Assembly (NCBI RefSeq): GCF_000210295.1
Contig: NC_026741.1
Location: 1,054,001 to 1,118,000, forward strand
Length of the DNA: 64,000 bases
From: Trypanosoma brucei gambiense DAL972
Taxonomy: Eukaryota; Euglenozoa; Kinetoplastea; Trypanosomatida; Trypanosomatidae
Direction: 5' to 3'
Shown here: positions 48,760-57,806 of the stretch, piece after piece
How positions within the stretch are numbered: the stretch's first letter is position 1
Layout of the letters: each line of letters opens with the position of its first letter
Program-made: the position numbers and the translations under genes
Notes under the pieces: generated by a model
What the model was told of the DNA's origin: nothing
Databases searched by the model: none
The model's input: the letters and a program-made list of their open reading frames with translations, nothing else

Positions 48760-49077
48760 TCAAGCAGTGGAGGAAACATACTCCCTAGTTCCTGCTGCGG
48801 CTAGGCGCTTACGCTGCGGCGCGCTGCCGGGTTCATAAGCGGGGAACTTTTGCTCCCGCTCCTCCTCATCCTGCACTCCTGCGTAGTGCATCCACGCGAG
48901 GCCGAACCGCTCCGTGTCTTGCGTGACCATGGCAGCATTGTAAGCGATAACAAGCGCGGCAGGGGTTAAGAAGGAAAGGTAAACACTTCCAACATGCCTC
49001 GCATACGTCTTTGTGAACTGCCACACTTTGTTCCACCTACTCTCACCGTCAGCGGTACCGTTGAGCATCATAAACAT
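48760..49077 (-). CDS. Small single-span membrane protein (105 aa)
   Basis: It has one hydrophobic helix (SVYLSFLTPAALVIAYNAAM, about residues 30-50 from the first ATG) and a charged C-terminal half with DEEEREQKFP and PQRKRLAA. Size and single helix resemble accessory subunits of mitochondrial inner-membrane complexes, but I recognise no family. Three ATGs lie close together (49077, 49071, 49068); the last gives MLNGTADGESRW. The open frame also continues to a TTG at 49101. It is short, but its amino-acid make-up differs clearly from the low-complexity frames in the spacers, and it occupies a normal gene position between the PEX11-like gene and eIF2B beta. Confidence 0.65.
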   Translation of the reverse strand: MFMMLNGTADGESRWNKVWQFTKTYARHVGSVYLSFLTPAALVIAYNAAMVTQDTERFGLAWMHYAGVQDEEEREQKFPAYEPGSAPQRKRLAAAGTREYVSSTA

Positions 49078-49649
49078 ATATATTTGCTTACGTGGCCGCA
49101 ACTACTTTTGTTTGATTATCGCTTGCGCTGCTACTGTTTCTACCGGATATTCGTCTGTGACCCTTCCTTTCCGCACGAGAGGATGAGAGTGTGAATATGG
49201 AATAATTATTTTGCAGTGTAAAAACAAGCAGCCTGTCAAAGGTACACGGAACACGCTGTCAAGCAAAGCGATGAAAGAAAGAAGGCATGGAAAGTGCAGG
49301 AAGTCACGAAACAAGAAACAGTAACCTTAATAATGAGTGCAGCCTGCTAACACCGCATACTTGAGAAATGTGTTACACTCATCACCCTTTCTCCCGCATA
49401 CTCGCAATAGGAGAGGAAAAATAATGGAGCGAAAAGTGGAAAAAAAACGAGGGGAACCCCCAGTATGGTCTCGCTACTGCATCCGACTATCAACACCCCG
49501 GCCCCCTTTCAAGTCAACAGTCACACGGTTCGTTCATTACCATCTTCTCTCTGTGTATATTCCAAAATCATCACTCTTCCCCCCCCCCCTCCCCCAAGTT
49601 GCCTCCACTACCGCAAAGCAACAGCATTAAGCAAACGCAAGCATCACGA
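49078..49649. other. Intergenic region, eIF2B beta to small membrane protein
   Basis: It holds a C-rich run at about 49581-49595, just beyond the eIF2B beta stop, and mixed A-rich sequence. No gene seen. Confidence 0.5.
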
Positions 49650-51077
49650 TCAGTCCTCAGGACTGTAGTTTTCCCGAACAATGCGGTGAATCTGCGACGG
49701 CGTGTACTCCGACTCGTTAGTTGCGTAGAGCGTAATCAACTCTGGAGGCACATACTCCGTCACTGGTGAGTGCACCACAAAAGAGCCAAACGTGTCAACA
49801 TCAGCTCCGTACGGAGCTGGCAGTACATCACCTGGAGACCCGTATGTGTTCCACGGTATTTCTTGTGCTGAAGAACGAGAAATTTTCACCAGGCTTGTGC
49901 AGTACGCATCACTGGGGTAAAATGGAGTCATTTTTATGGTTGCGGTTACTACGAGCACGGGAACGGCAAAATGCTTGGCTGCGATACAAAGTGGATGGGT
50001 TCCAATAGGCGCAAGAATCCCGCCATTTGCGAGGACGTTTTCAGCACCGATCAGCACTTTTGTGCAGGTACCCATAACCGCAAATGCAGAGCTGTCGGGT
50101 AACACTTGCACTTCTGCGTGCTTGGACCGTAGCTCCGCTGCTAATTTATGGGACGCCTCACACAGAAGAGGTGCACCCTCCAAAATAATAACTTTAAACG
50201 AAGTTCCCGCTGACAGAGCATGTAAGAGGTACCGACGGGTTGTATGGCTGCTACCTGTTGTTATTACCGTGTCTGTTGGGTGCAGTTGCTTTACCGCACG
50301 CTCGCATAGGGCGTCGCACATCCCCTCTATTTCAGCACGGAGTTCTACAATATGTTGCAAGACACAGTTGAAAAAATCGTGGGAGTGTACGAGCACGGCC
50401 GCTTCCTCACGCACCACGCTGTCCACCTCACGCCGACTCGGCGCCCTGCGGAGTGTTTGCCTGCCAGGGATGCCAACGGTTGATATTTCCTGCTCCTCTT
50501 CCTCATAACTCTCATTGGAATCATTTGTAGTGCCCGTCCCCCGTCCTGTACCGCCTGCAACTGAGCACACGCCACTCGACTGCCGATTAGTGGTCGCCAG
50601 CCGCTGCATATCCAACGAAGCACTTTTCTCATTGTCTAACCCACCCGCATCCCCCTTCTCAAAGCTATCAACCTCATTACTGCTCACTTTACATTCAACG
50701 GCAGCCGTACGAATAAAAGAGAGCACGCGACGCGTGACATTTGTGAGCAGAAGCGTACCAAATTGGGCGCGCAACATTGCGTCACCAGTGAATGAGATGA
50801 GCCATATCAGTCGATGCACGTCCCTAGAGGTTATAATCTCACAGGAGTGGGAGTGAGTCCCTGTAGTGCCTTTCTTTTCCAGATGGTTTTTAAATTCTGT
50901 AATAATTTCGTGCATAAGCTGCACCGAGCCGCTGGCTGCCGTCATCGAAAAGCTTTTACCATCACGCGGCCCCAGCTTGCCGCGGCGAACGTTTCCCACA
51001 AACTTCTCAATAAGATCCCCGATAATCTCCATTAAAGGTGAGGCCTCCTCTTGTATCCGAATCGATCGTTTCCCCAT
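49650..51077 (-). CDS. EIF2B2: Translation initiation factor eIF2B subunit beta (475 aa)
   Basis: The C-terminal half has the Rossmann-like eIF2B alpha/beta/delta fold. Visible are ITTGSSHTTRRYLL, VIILEGAPL, LPDSSAFAVMG, the hallmark GAENVLANGG with IGTHPLCIAAKHF and PVLVV, and the tail EYVPPELITLYATN with YTPSQIHRIVRENY. The order and the VPPELI tail fit the beta subunit rather than alpha or delta. eIF2B exchanges GDP for GTP on eIF2, and beta is part of its regulatory core. An insertion of about 75 residues, Ser/Gly/Asp/Glu-rich (about 131-208), separates the N-terminal helical domain from the core. The frame runs up to a GTG at 51098; the ATG at 51077 begins MGKRSIRIQ and lies 69 bases after a predicted acceptor. 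Confidence 0.88.
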   Translation of the reverse strand: MGKRSIRIQEEASPLMEIIGDLIEKFVGNVRRGKLGPRDGKSFSMTAASGSVQLMHEIITEFKNHLEKKGTTGTHSHSCEIITSRDVHRLIWLISFTGDAMLRAQFGTLLLTNVTRRVLSFIRTAAVECKVSSNEVDSFEKGDAGGLDNEKSASLDMQRLATTNRQSSGVCSVAGGTGRGTGTTNDSNESYEEEEQEISTVGIPGRQTLRRAPSRREVDSVVREEAAVLVHSHDFFNCVLQHIVELRAEIEGMCDALCERAVKQLHPTDTVITTGSSHTTRRYLLHALSAGTSFKVIILEGAPLLCEASHKLAAELRSKHAEVQVLPDSSAFAVMGTCTKVLIGAENVLANGGILAPIGTHPLCIAAKHFAVPVLVVTATIKMTPFYPSDAYCTSLVKISRSSAQEIPWNTYGSPGDVLPAPYGADVDTFGSFVVHSPVTEYVPPELITLYATNESEYTPSQIHRIVRENYSPED

Positions 51078-51902
51078 CGCAACTATGACTGCTACCACCG
51101 CCGATGTTTGTGACGGCCGTGCACACTGAGCTGCGGATTAAAAACGCTTGCGTCGGATACCGTAGAGGAAGAATCCTGAATCACACAAATTCACTACCTT
51201 GTATGACATACATGTACGAAAACACACATATGGATATGGGAACGCACATTTGTTAACCAAGAAAAGAACACAAACAACAACGGTTAAAAGCGGTGAGAAA
51301 TCGTGGGTATCAGGGAGTGTGGAAAAGAAAGCTATTGAATGAACAACAGAACGAGCGCAAAGAGACAAAGTCTCAGACGCCCCTACATTCACGTGATATT
51401 CTACCACAATGAATAACGTCCCGATAGGAAGCTACACATGGTAATTTTTAAGTGTATATACAGTCAAAATAAAAAAGGAAGAAAGGCGCAAAAGAGTGAG
51501 CTCTCAACATAAATTAGGGGAGGGAAAGAGCGAGCCATCCACGAGCTGGATTAATGGAAAGTCAGAAAAGAAAAGCGAAGAAAGTAAAACCAAGAACAAA
51601 CGCCTTTCCTCTAGCTGCTTGACACAAGAAAACTTCCCCTTCTACGCAAATCTAATACCTCCCGCATGACCCATTTCCAGATCCTCCGGAAAGCATGGGC
51701 GTCAGGAGCCACTCCACAAAATACCTCTAACGTTGTGTTTGTCTACATGCATGCACATCAATGCATATGTGGGAAACAAATACTACTGCGTTTACTTTTC
51801 TCGCCGTCCGCCTATTTTTTCTTCTTGCTTCTCCTGCTAAAGTAAGGAAGAATACATAATCACAGTAATCGAAGCAAACAACCCCATACCATCCTATTCC
51901 TA
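51078..51902. other. Intergenic region, coiled-coil gene to eIF2B beta
   Basis: It contains the eIF2B beta acceptor and general A-rich sequence without clear repeats. No gene seen. Confidence 0.5.
51147..51148 (-). promoter_or_regulatory. Predicted trans-splice acceptor, eIF2B beta gene
   Basis: A modest pyrimidine tract complementary to 51161-51175 precedes this AG. Leader 69 bases. Confidence 0.35.
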
Positions 51903-53909
51903 TCACCGCTGGCGTTCCTCCCGCAGCCGGCGCCTCTCTTCACGGCGCAGCACTACCGCAGCCAAGCGTTTAATCTGCTCACGGCCCAACGGCTCATCAT
52001 TGTCCAATAGAGCCATAGAGCGCCTGCCTTCCTCAGTGTCATCCTCGTGTTCACCAGAGTCGCTTGATACTGTAGAAATGCCAAGCTTTCCCCCACCAAT
52101 GGGTACGATGCCATTTGTAACGCTATCTGTGAAGCAGCTCCCCTTGTCAAAGAAGCAGCTTCCATCCGTTTCCGGCGACGGCGGATTGTTTGTAACGGGG
52201 GTTGACGTTGTTGGAGTTGCCGTTTTGGCCTGTTCCTTTATGGAACACAGCTTCACACGCGTGTTGGACGATGGAAGGTTCACGTGAATAGATGCCACAC
52301 ATGGCGCTGTTGAAGTGCGGTCCACCGTTTCGTCGGCAAGGGATAGTATTTTTGCCCCCAAGAGTTGCAAATTTGTAACAACATTTTCAATCTTTGTCCG
52401 CGGAACCACAACCTCAGGCTTATACAATGAAACTTGCTCTGCGAGTACATCTGTGTGCTGCACCACCTCCGCCAGAATGCGTTCCAGTGTTGTCAGCTCC
52501 CCCAGAGCTGAGTCACGTTTACACGATGCATCGGTAACGTAGCTATCCAACTCGCTCTTCATGCAGAACGTTACAGGTGCGGGGTGTACGTAGGTAACTT
52601 CGTGATCCTTTACTTTTTTCTTCAGTCTCGCAACCTCATTCTGAAGGTCTTCAAGTCTTTTTTGCTCGTCGCGGTACTGTTTTTGAAGCTGTTCACGCAG
52701 CGCCTGCTCTTGGGAAAACTTATTCACAAGGTCGTCAAGTGACTCTGCTTCTGTCACACGCATCATTTTTACAAAACTTTTTTCGAACGCTCTCATGCGC
52801 TCCTCATCCTTCGCCGATCCACTTGCAAGAAGGGCATTAGCGATCCTGTCAGATAATTCAGCCCGTTGATTGTAGTCAGACGTACCAGCAACCACAGAAT
52901 TTCGATCAGGGGGTAATATAGTTCGTCGTCGCCTCTGCAGGACAAGTTGCTTCTCTATTTCAGCTTCTTCGATGCGCTGTAACTCCTCATCAATTTCCTG
53001 CTGCAACTCCACTTGCCGCTGCTCAAGACCTTGTGTTTGACGTAGTGCAGTTTCCACACGAAGTCTTCTGTCAGCAAGGGCTTTGTCTTTCAAATGCCGT
53101 GCCTGCTGAAAAGAGGAATCAAAGCTCTTTAAATCCCTTTGCACGTTTTCATATTGCGATGTAGCGTTGTGATAGAGTGTTACAAGGCGCGCATATTCCT
53201 GGTGGCGAATATCAAGGTGCTGCTCCAGAGCACGCGTGCGGGCATCACGACCAATAGAATCTTCCACAAGCTCCTTCAACAGCTCACGGTACCCATCATT
53301 AATCCTCGCAACAAACCGCTGGTGCCCCAGTGTCTGATCAAGAAATTTTTCGAGACGATGAATCCGCAATGCTACACTTTTGCTTCCTGACACGGCGCCA
53401 TCTTTGGCTGCCTCAGAAAGCTCCCTTTCGTTGGTTACACGCTCCTCCTCATTTCTGCGAATTCCTTCCTCGATCTTTCTCACTTGGTGTGTCAGGCGGT
53501 TCAGCCGTCTTATTGTTGCATATTTGCGACGGTCCAAAAGCTCCAACTCCCGGTCCGTTACGTTCTTGCCACAGGCACGAATGGAGCGGAGGTGCGTATT
53601 TTCATCGTGCATCATACGCACTTGCGCGCGATTGGAGGCAATTTTCTGTTGATACTCCCGTACCACCTTGGTCCGCTGAGCACTGATCTCATTAATCCGC
53701 TGCATGTAAAGTTCCACTTCATTTTTTGGTGCCTCAGCCACGGTAGCGTGGCGCGACCCCGCATTGGTTCGCTGTTTCGAGGGTTGCTTTGGACTCAACT
53801 TCCGTTGATCATTCCCGGCAGCATCCCCGCGGGCACTTCGACTTTGAACGGAGGATCCCTGTGCTGGCGGAGACGAGCGCCCCGCTGCCGCTGAAGGCAA
53901 CCTAGTCAT
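51903..53909 (-). CDS. Coiled-coil protein, outer dynein arm docking-complex-like (668 aa)
   Basis: After a Ser/Pro-rich N-terminus of about 60 residues, heptad-rich helices run to about residue 440. The pattern fits the CCDC63/CCDC114/CCDC151 (ODA1/ODA-DC) family. An early YMQRINEISAQRTKV helix and a RRLNRLTHQVRKIEE segment are seen. The most telling block, AFEKSFVKMMRVTEAESLDD and LVNKFSQEQALREQL, matches the family's central motif in which a short FxKIxxATG-like turn precedes a long helix. Such proteins anchor outer dynein arms on axonemal doublets, consistent with a motile flagellum. The C-terminal 200 residues are polar, ending in an Arg/Glu-rich helix (LRREERRRLREERQ). The ATG is the first codon of the frame, only 18 bases after a predicted acceptor. 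Confidence 0.85.
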   Translation of the reverse strand: MTRLPSAAAGRSSPPAQGSSVQSRSARGDAAGNDQRKLSPKQPSKQRTNAGSRHATVAEAPKNEVELYMQRINEISAQRTKVVREYQQKIASNRAQVRMMHDENTHLRSIRACGKNVTDRELELLDRRKYATIRRLNRLTHQVRKIEEGIRRNEEERVTNERELSEAAKDGAVSGSKSVALRIHRLEKFLDQTLGHQRFVARINDGYRELLKELVEDSIGRDARTRALEQHLDIRHQEYARLVTLYHNATSQYENVQRDLKSFDSSFQQARHLKDKALADRRLRVETALRQTQGLEQRQVELQQEIDEELQRIEEAEIEKQLVLQRRRRTILPPDRNSVVAGTSDYNQRAELSDRIANALLASGSAKDEERMRAFEKSFVKMMRVTEAESLDDLVNKFSQEQALREQLQKQYRDEQKRLEDLQNEVARLKKKVKDHEVTYVHPAPVTFCMKSELDSYVTDASCKRDSALGELTTLERILAEVVQHTDVLAEQVSLYKPEVVVPRTKIENVVTNLQLLGAKILSLADETVDRTSTAPCVASIHVNLPSSNTRVKLCSIKEQAKTATPTTSTPVTNNPPSPETDGSCFFDKGSCFTDSVTNGIVPIGGGKLGISTVSSDSGEHEDDTEEGRRSMALLDNDEPLGREQIKRLAAVVLRREERRRLREERQR

Positions 53910-53927
53910 GCGAGCAGTATTTGCGGG

Positions 53928-53929
53928 CT
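53928..53929 (-). promoter_or_regulatory. Predicted trans-splice acceptor, coiled-coil (ODA-DC-like) gene
   Basis: The pyrimidine tract complementary to 53938-53954 leads to this first AG. Leader only 18 bases. Confidence 0.5.
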
Positions 53930-53978
53930 ATTTACCGAGGTAAGGAAAGGAAAGTCACAGACAAAAAATAATTTATAC

Positions 53979-53995
53979 ATATATATATATATATA
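53979..53995. repeat. AT dinucleotide microsatellite
   Basis: Eight pure AT units just upstream of the coiled-coil gene's pyrimidine tract. Confidence 0.85.
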
Positions 53996-54728
53996 AAGGA
54001 AACGAAGGCGAAACACGGCGGGTAATGCAAATGAACAATCCGAGAAGGGGGATATCCCCCTTGTTTTCTACTCTACAACTCATACTCAACACTCACGCGT
54101 GCACAGACTAAACTATGTTACCAGGTTTAGCGGTGAACACTCCACCTCCCCCTCGCCTTCCACTCAAGAAGAGTGAGGCCCAGAACACACACAAGGGGAA
54201 ACAAACAAACTTTAGTGTGCAAACCAAGAAGTCTCCACGTAAGTGTAAAGGGGGGGGGGGAAATTGCGCGCAACACCAAGGACGTGTAAAGCCTCATGCG
54301 AATTATTTTAAAAGTTCCGGCTGAACCGACTACTTGGGAAAGATGACTTCAAACATCTCAACCGGCGAGACTGCGCGCGGGGTGCTCCGCCGCTCAGAAA
54401 CAGAAGAGAAGCAAACAGATTCATGCGCCGTCAGACGCAAACCAAAGGTAACGGGCGGGAAGCAAAAGCGCAGGTAAAAATTTAAAAGGGAAATGAAGCC
54501 GCTGTTAAGAAAATTTACCTCCCCCCAAAGTAAAAGCAGACATTTCCCAATATCTGACTGCGATGAAAACAGTGGTGCAGCACGCTTCGTCAGCACACAA
54601 GAAAAAAAAAACCATCCACCCTCAACACCTCCCTCTCCCCCATACTCCCCTCGCCCTCGCATTCCGGTAAGAGGCTCGCTTTCATCTACAATTTTTCTTC
54701 GATAATACCGTCTCAAGTGATGTGCACC

Positions 54729-55739
54729 TCAGGTTATTGTAATCTTCGTTTCTTCAGCCACTCTAGCCTTAGCTTTATTCAACCACTGAAGGCTCGACTC
54801 CACACGTTTCCGCATAATGCCGTGCATGTACGTCCTCCCGGTACGGATATGATAGGCTAGCGTAGTGCGGAAGTTTACTAGGTGCATAACAGTCTCAACG
54901 AGACGCGGCGGGGGTTCCATCTGCTGCTTATACAACTGGAAGCTACACCAAAATGTGTTCGGATCGCGCACACGACCCCGAGGACCGGTCACAGCAACGA
55001 CAGAATCCGGAGGGCCACCTTGTTCAAATATAAATGCAGACGAACCACAAAAGCTACGTTCATGCTTCCTCACCTCCACCATTGCCTGCAGAAAGTGGCG
55101 TGTCAACACAGCATCGTCCTTAGACGAGACACGCAATGCGATAGCAACAATGAAACTTCCCCTATTATTGTACACCACCATTTCCTCACCATCGTGGTAA
55201 TGCAGCTGCAGTGGTTGAACTACTTCGGGGTTCGTTAAAAACAACTCAAATTGCCGGGCAAATGCGGGTACGAAGCTCCACGCCCGTAGCTGGGCGGTCG
55301 AATGCATTGCCTCCCTCAGCATCTTCGCAGGCACGTTGGAGGGAATGTGCACCGCAACTGTAAAATCTTCACCATCTCCCTTATGTGTGTCACACACAAC
55401 AAATTTCTGCAACTCCGACGGGAAGAGTGTTGTCAGTACCTCATAAAAGTTCCCATGGGTGTTCAACTCAGCGAATGGAGTGAAGCTCCGAAGCGAAACT
55501 GTTACAGAGGCAGTGCCACCAACATTTACTGTCCCGACCTCGCCACTTCCGGTATCTTTTGAATCCACACCACTCGTCTGTGACATCTCTTTCTCTTCCT
55601 TGTCCCACTCCACGCGGATGTGATACTCGCAGCCATCGAAGTCTCGCACAACACTTACGGGTATTTTGTTATCGCCCCTCAAGATGCGCTCAACAGCAGC
55701 ATGAACGGCGGGATGCTCCCTCTCTAACAGCAACAGCAT
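54729..55739 (-). CDS. ARPC2: Arp2/3 complex subunit 2, p34-Arc (336 aa)
   Basis: The order of motifs matches ARPC2 throughout: MLLLLERE start, DFDGCEYHI (34-42), strand-rich VTVSLRSF, a THGNFYEVLTTLFP helix, LHYHDGEEMVVY, FLQAMVEVRKHER, FWCSFQLY, and the long final helix region VMHLVNFRTTLAYHIRTGRT with HGIMRKRVESSLQWLNKAKA. ARPC2 and ARPC4 form the core of the seven-subunit complex that nucleates branched actin; in trypanosomes actin serves endocytosis. It is slightly longer than the usual 300 residues because of a Gly/Ser/Thr insert near residues 50-80. The last helix, which docks on ARPC4, is intact. The splice acceptor appears to leave only 11 bases before the ATG. The identification is strong although overall identity looks modest. 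Confidence 0.92.
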   Translation of the reverse strand: MLLLLEREHPAVHAAVERILRGDNKIPVSVVRDFDGCEYHIRVEWDKEEKEMSQTSGVDSKDTGSGEVGTVNVGGTASVTVSLRSFTPFAELNTHGNFYEVLTTLFPSELQKFVVCDTHKGDGEDFTVAVHIPSNVPAKMLREAMHSTAQLRAWSFVPAFARQFELFLTNPEVVQPLQLHYHDGEEMVVYNNRGSFIVAIALRVSSKDDAVLTRHFLQAMVEVRKHERSFCGSSAFIFEQGGPPDSVVAVTGPRGRVRDPNTFWCSFQLYKQQMEPPPRLVETVMHLVNFRTTLAYHIRTGRTYMHGIMRKRVESSLQWLNKAKARVAEETKITIT

Positions 55740-55750
55740 CTATGGAAGGA

Positions 55751-55752
55751 CT
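55751..55752 (-). promoter_or_regulatory. Predicted trans-splice acceptor, ARPC2 gene
   Basis: The pyrimidine tract complementary to 55761-55783 precedes this AG. The leader would be 11 bases. A further AG directly abuts the ATG at 55740-55741. Confidence 0.55.
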
Positions 55753-55903
55753 ATATGCAGGGAAGAAACAAAAAGGAAAAAGAACGCATACATGTATTCA
55801 TTGTGGTGCCGGTATACTACTGGGACCAGGTTCCCGAAAGCAGTAGGGAAGAAGACAACAAGGGTAATGAAATCAATGTATACATATATACATATAGACC
55901 AAC

Positions 55904-55919
55904 ATATATATATATATAT
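55904..55919. repeat. AT dinucleotide microsatellite
   Basis: Eight AT units followed by a short T run, upstream of ARPC2. Confidence 0.85.
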
Positions 55920-56399
55920 TTTTTACTGTAAGCGCATGTGTTTTCGTGTGGGAACAAAAGTGAAGCGTGCGGTGTCGTAAAAGAGAGGAAACGCGGGATA
56001 TCAGCTATACACTGAGGCTTCCACCACGTTCCTCCTACCACTACTTTCGATGATTGTTCCATTCAGTTAATGGTGGGTTAGATGGCCTAATTTCTTAAAT
56101 TCTGATGCAACCAAGTAGGAAAAGCAACATAACATTGATAATAATGCTGGTGTCACACATGGAAGAAAAACTTCCACAACCAAAATAGAGAACACCGACG
56201 TGGGTATTCTCATGTTGCGTCGGTTGAGGACGTGGAAGTCATTCTATGCGAATGTTCAGTCAGCCACACGGTTTAACTTACGCAGAGGTGCTCCATCGTC
56301 CCCTCCACCACGGCCAGCAGAGACGAGTCGTGTGGAGGTGACTGGAAGTAAGAAAAGGGATGGTTATTGTGAACCAAGCGACAAGCTCCGCGCCGATGC

Positions 56400-56425
56400 A
56401 TATATATATATATATATATATATAT
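56400..56425. repeat. AT dinucleotide microsatellite
   Basis: Thirteen pure AT units in the 3' region of the RPAIN-like gene. Confidence 0.9.
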
Positions 56426-56718
56426 TGTTAGTGTGTGCATATGTTTATATATACACATATATTTTATTCTCTTTTGATCCGCCACCAGACTTGTTTTCTT
56501 TCAAGTAACATGCGCTCTAAGAAAGAGGGAGGCTGCGAGCGTGAAAGGTACAAATAAATCAATAAAATGAAATCAAAAAAGAAAAAAATGGACATCTACC
56601 CCGCCAAATTAAGAAACAATCTCCATACTACAGAGGACCCGCGCTGCTTCCGCTACTTAGAAGGTCCCTGAGAGGATGAAAGGGGGAAAAAACAAAACAG
56701 TACAACGTTGAGAAGCGA

Positions 56719-57255
56719 TCAGCATACAAACTCCTTCTCACCACAGTTGTCGCAATGCAAGAAATAAAAGACTGGCCCCTTAGGGTCTGGAGACAAAGAA
56801 GGCGGGGAACAATCTACGCTATGGCGTTGCTTGCGGTTGGACGGATCAGCAAACAAAATGCTGCGCTCCGCTACAATACTCCAGGGTGCCCAGTCACGTT
56901 GACTAGGAGTTTGAGAAACAATTTGGCACGTGTCAAGATGATCATCTAAGGCATTATAAAAGTTTCGAATCAGGTCACTGCCATCGATACAAGAGAACGA
57001 CATTGTTCTATCCTGATCGATAACAGCACCGCAGGGGCATGATGATCGGTTCGTGCAAAGATGTGTTCCCTCTTCTTTACTGTTATTAGTAGGGGACTTA
57101 GCTGCGGGTCGCATTAGGTGACCATTCGGGCACCAGGGGCATCTTAACAAATTTTGTGTGCCCCTTTGATCCGATGCCGGAAAATTTCCTGAAGCCGGTG
57201 GAGTGCTGAGCTCATCTCGTCCCCGTTTTAACCGGTAGCTACCGCTTCCTTCCAT
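56719..57255 (-). CDS. RPAIN-like (RPA-interacting) zinc-binding protein (178 aa)
   Basis: Cysteine pairs are spaced as in the C-terminal domain of RPA-interacting proteins: CPWC (39-42), a second cluster CxxxxxCPCGAVI (67-77), a helix with LDDHLDTC (H106, C110), and a final HCDNCGEKEFV (C168, C171). The CPCG followed by a hydrophobic strand and a later helix with HxxxC are characteristic. In other eukaryotes RPAIN binds replication protein A and assists its nuclear import. The N-terminal basic helix of the family is reduced here to LKRGRDEL. Other zinc-ribbon proteins could share this spacing, so the family call is moderate. The ATG lies 31 bases after a predicted acceptor. Confidence 0.8.
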   Translation of the reverse strand: MEGSGSYRLKRGRDELSTPPASGNFPASDQRGTQNLLRCPWCPNGHLMRPAAKSPTNNSKEEGTHLCTNRSSCPCGAVIDQDRTMSFSCIDGSDLIRNFYNALDDHLDTCQIVSQTPSQRDWAPWSIVAERSILFADPSNRKQRHSVDCSPPSLSPDPKGPVFYFLHCDNCGEKEFVC

Positions 57256-57806
57256 TCAATCCTTAACCCAACCACTCCCCTGCCCCCTTCAATCAGCGGA
57301 GGGAAAATATTCGAAGGAAAGGAGGAGGAAATAAGGGCATTTATACAATAAGCTGGAAAAAGTGTGACGCGAAAGTGGGGTAGCGACACGCATTGATGGT
57401 GGAACAGATACAAACAAAAAAAGGAAAGAGAAAGAGAAAGAGGAAAATGGAAAAAACAAAGGGAAGAAAACAAAAATAGGTATAAGCAAAAAAAAAAAAA
57501 GTCACCAGCTGCTGTTTTCCTGCAAAACTAATACGGTGCATACAAAAGTTAATTCATGGTGCGTGCACACCAGCAAGAAGATTGCATGTTAAGTGAAAAT
57601 TGAGGCAGCGGCAATGATAATGATAACCTCAATTCTTAAAAATGGACATCGTCATTCAACCACCATCATAGAGATATTAAGGTCCATACCCTTTCTCCAG
57701 AACGACAGGCGTTTGTGTTATTTTTTTTTCCCTTCACCGTTTTACTAATACGTCTGCCCGTTTTGCTTATTTTGTTTGAATGTTCTAACCCTCCTTTCCC
57801 TTTTCA
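57256..57806. other. Intergenic region, uridine phosphorylase to RPAIN-like gene
   Basis: It contains the RPAIN-like acceptor, A13 near 57487-57499 and T9 near 57721-57729. No gene seen. Confidence 0.5.
57287..57288 (-). promoter_or_regulatory. Predicted trans-splice acceptor, RPAIN-like gene
   Basis: The purine-rich 57311-57334 gives a strong pyrimidine tract on the minus strand with no AG before this one. Leader 31 bases. Confidence 0.5.

Larger units (their letters stand above)
53910..54728. other. Intergenic region, ARPC2 to coiled-coil gene
   Basis: It contains the coiled-coil-gene acceptor, a TA microsatellite at 53979-53995 and a G12 run at about 54249-54260. Open frames here are compositional. 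Confidence 0.5.
55740..56718. other. Intergenic region, RPAIN-like gene to ARPC2
   Basis: It contains the ARPC2 acceptor and TA microsatellites at 55904-55919 and 56400-56425. No gene seen. Confidence 0.5.

Noticed and set aside
65..51853. Shared 12-mer GTAAGGAAGAAC at 65 and 11331, with a one-base variant at 51842
   Set aside because: A purine-rich 12-mer repeated in 64 kb is expected by chance, and the three sites have different positions relative to genes.
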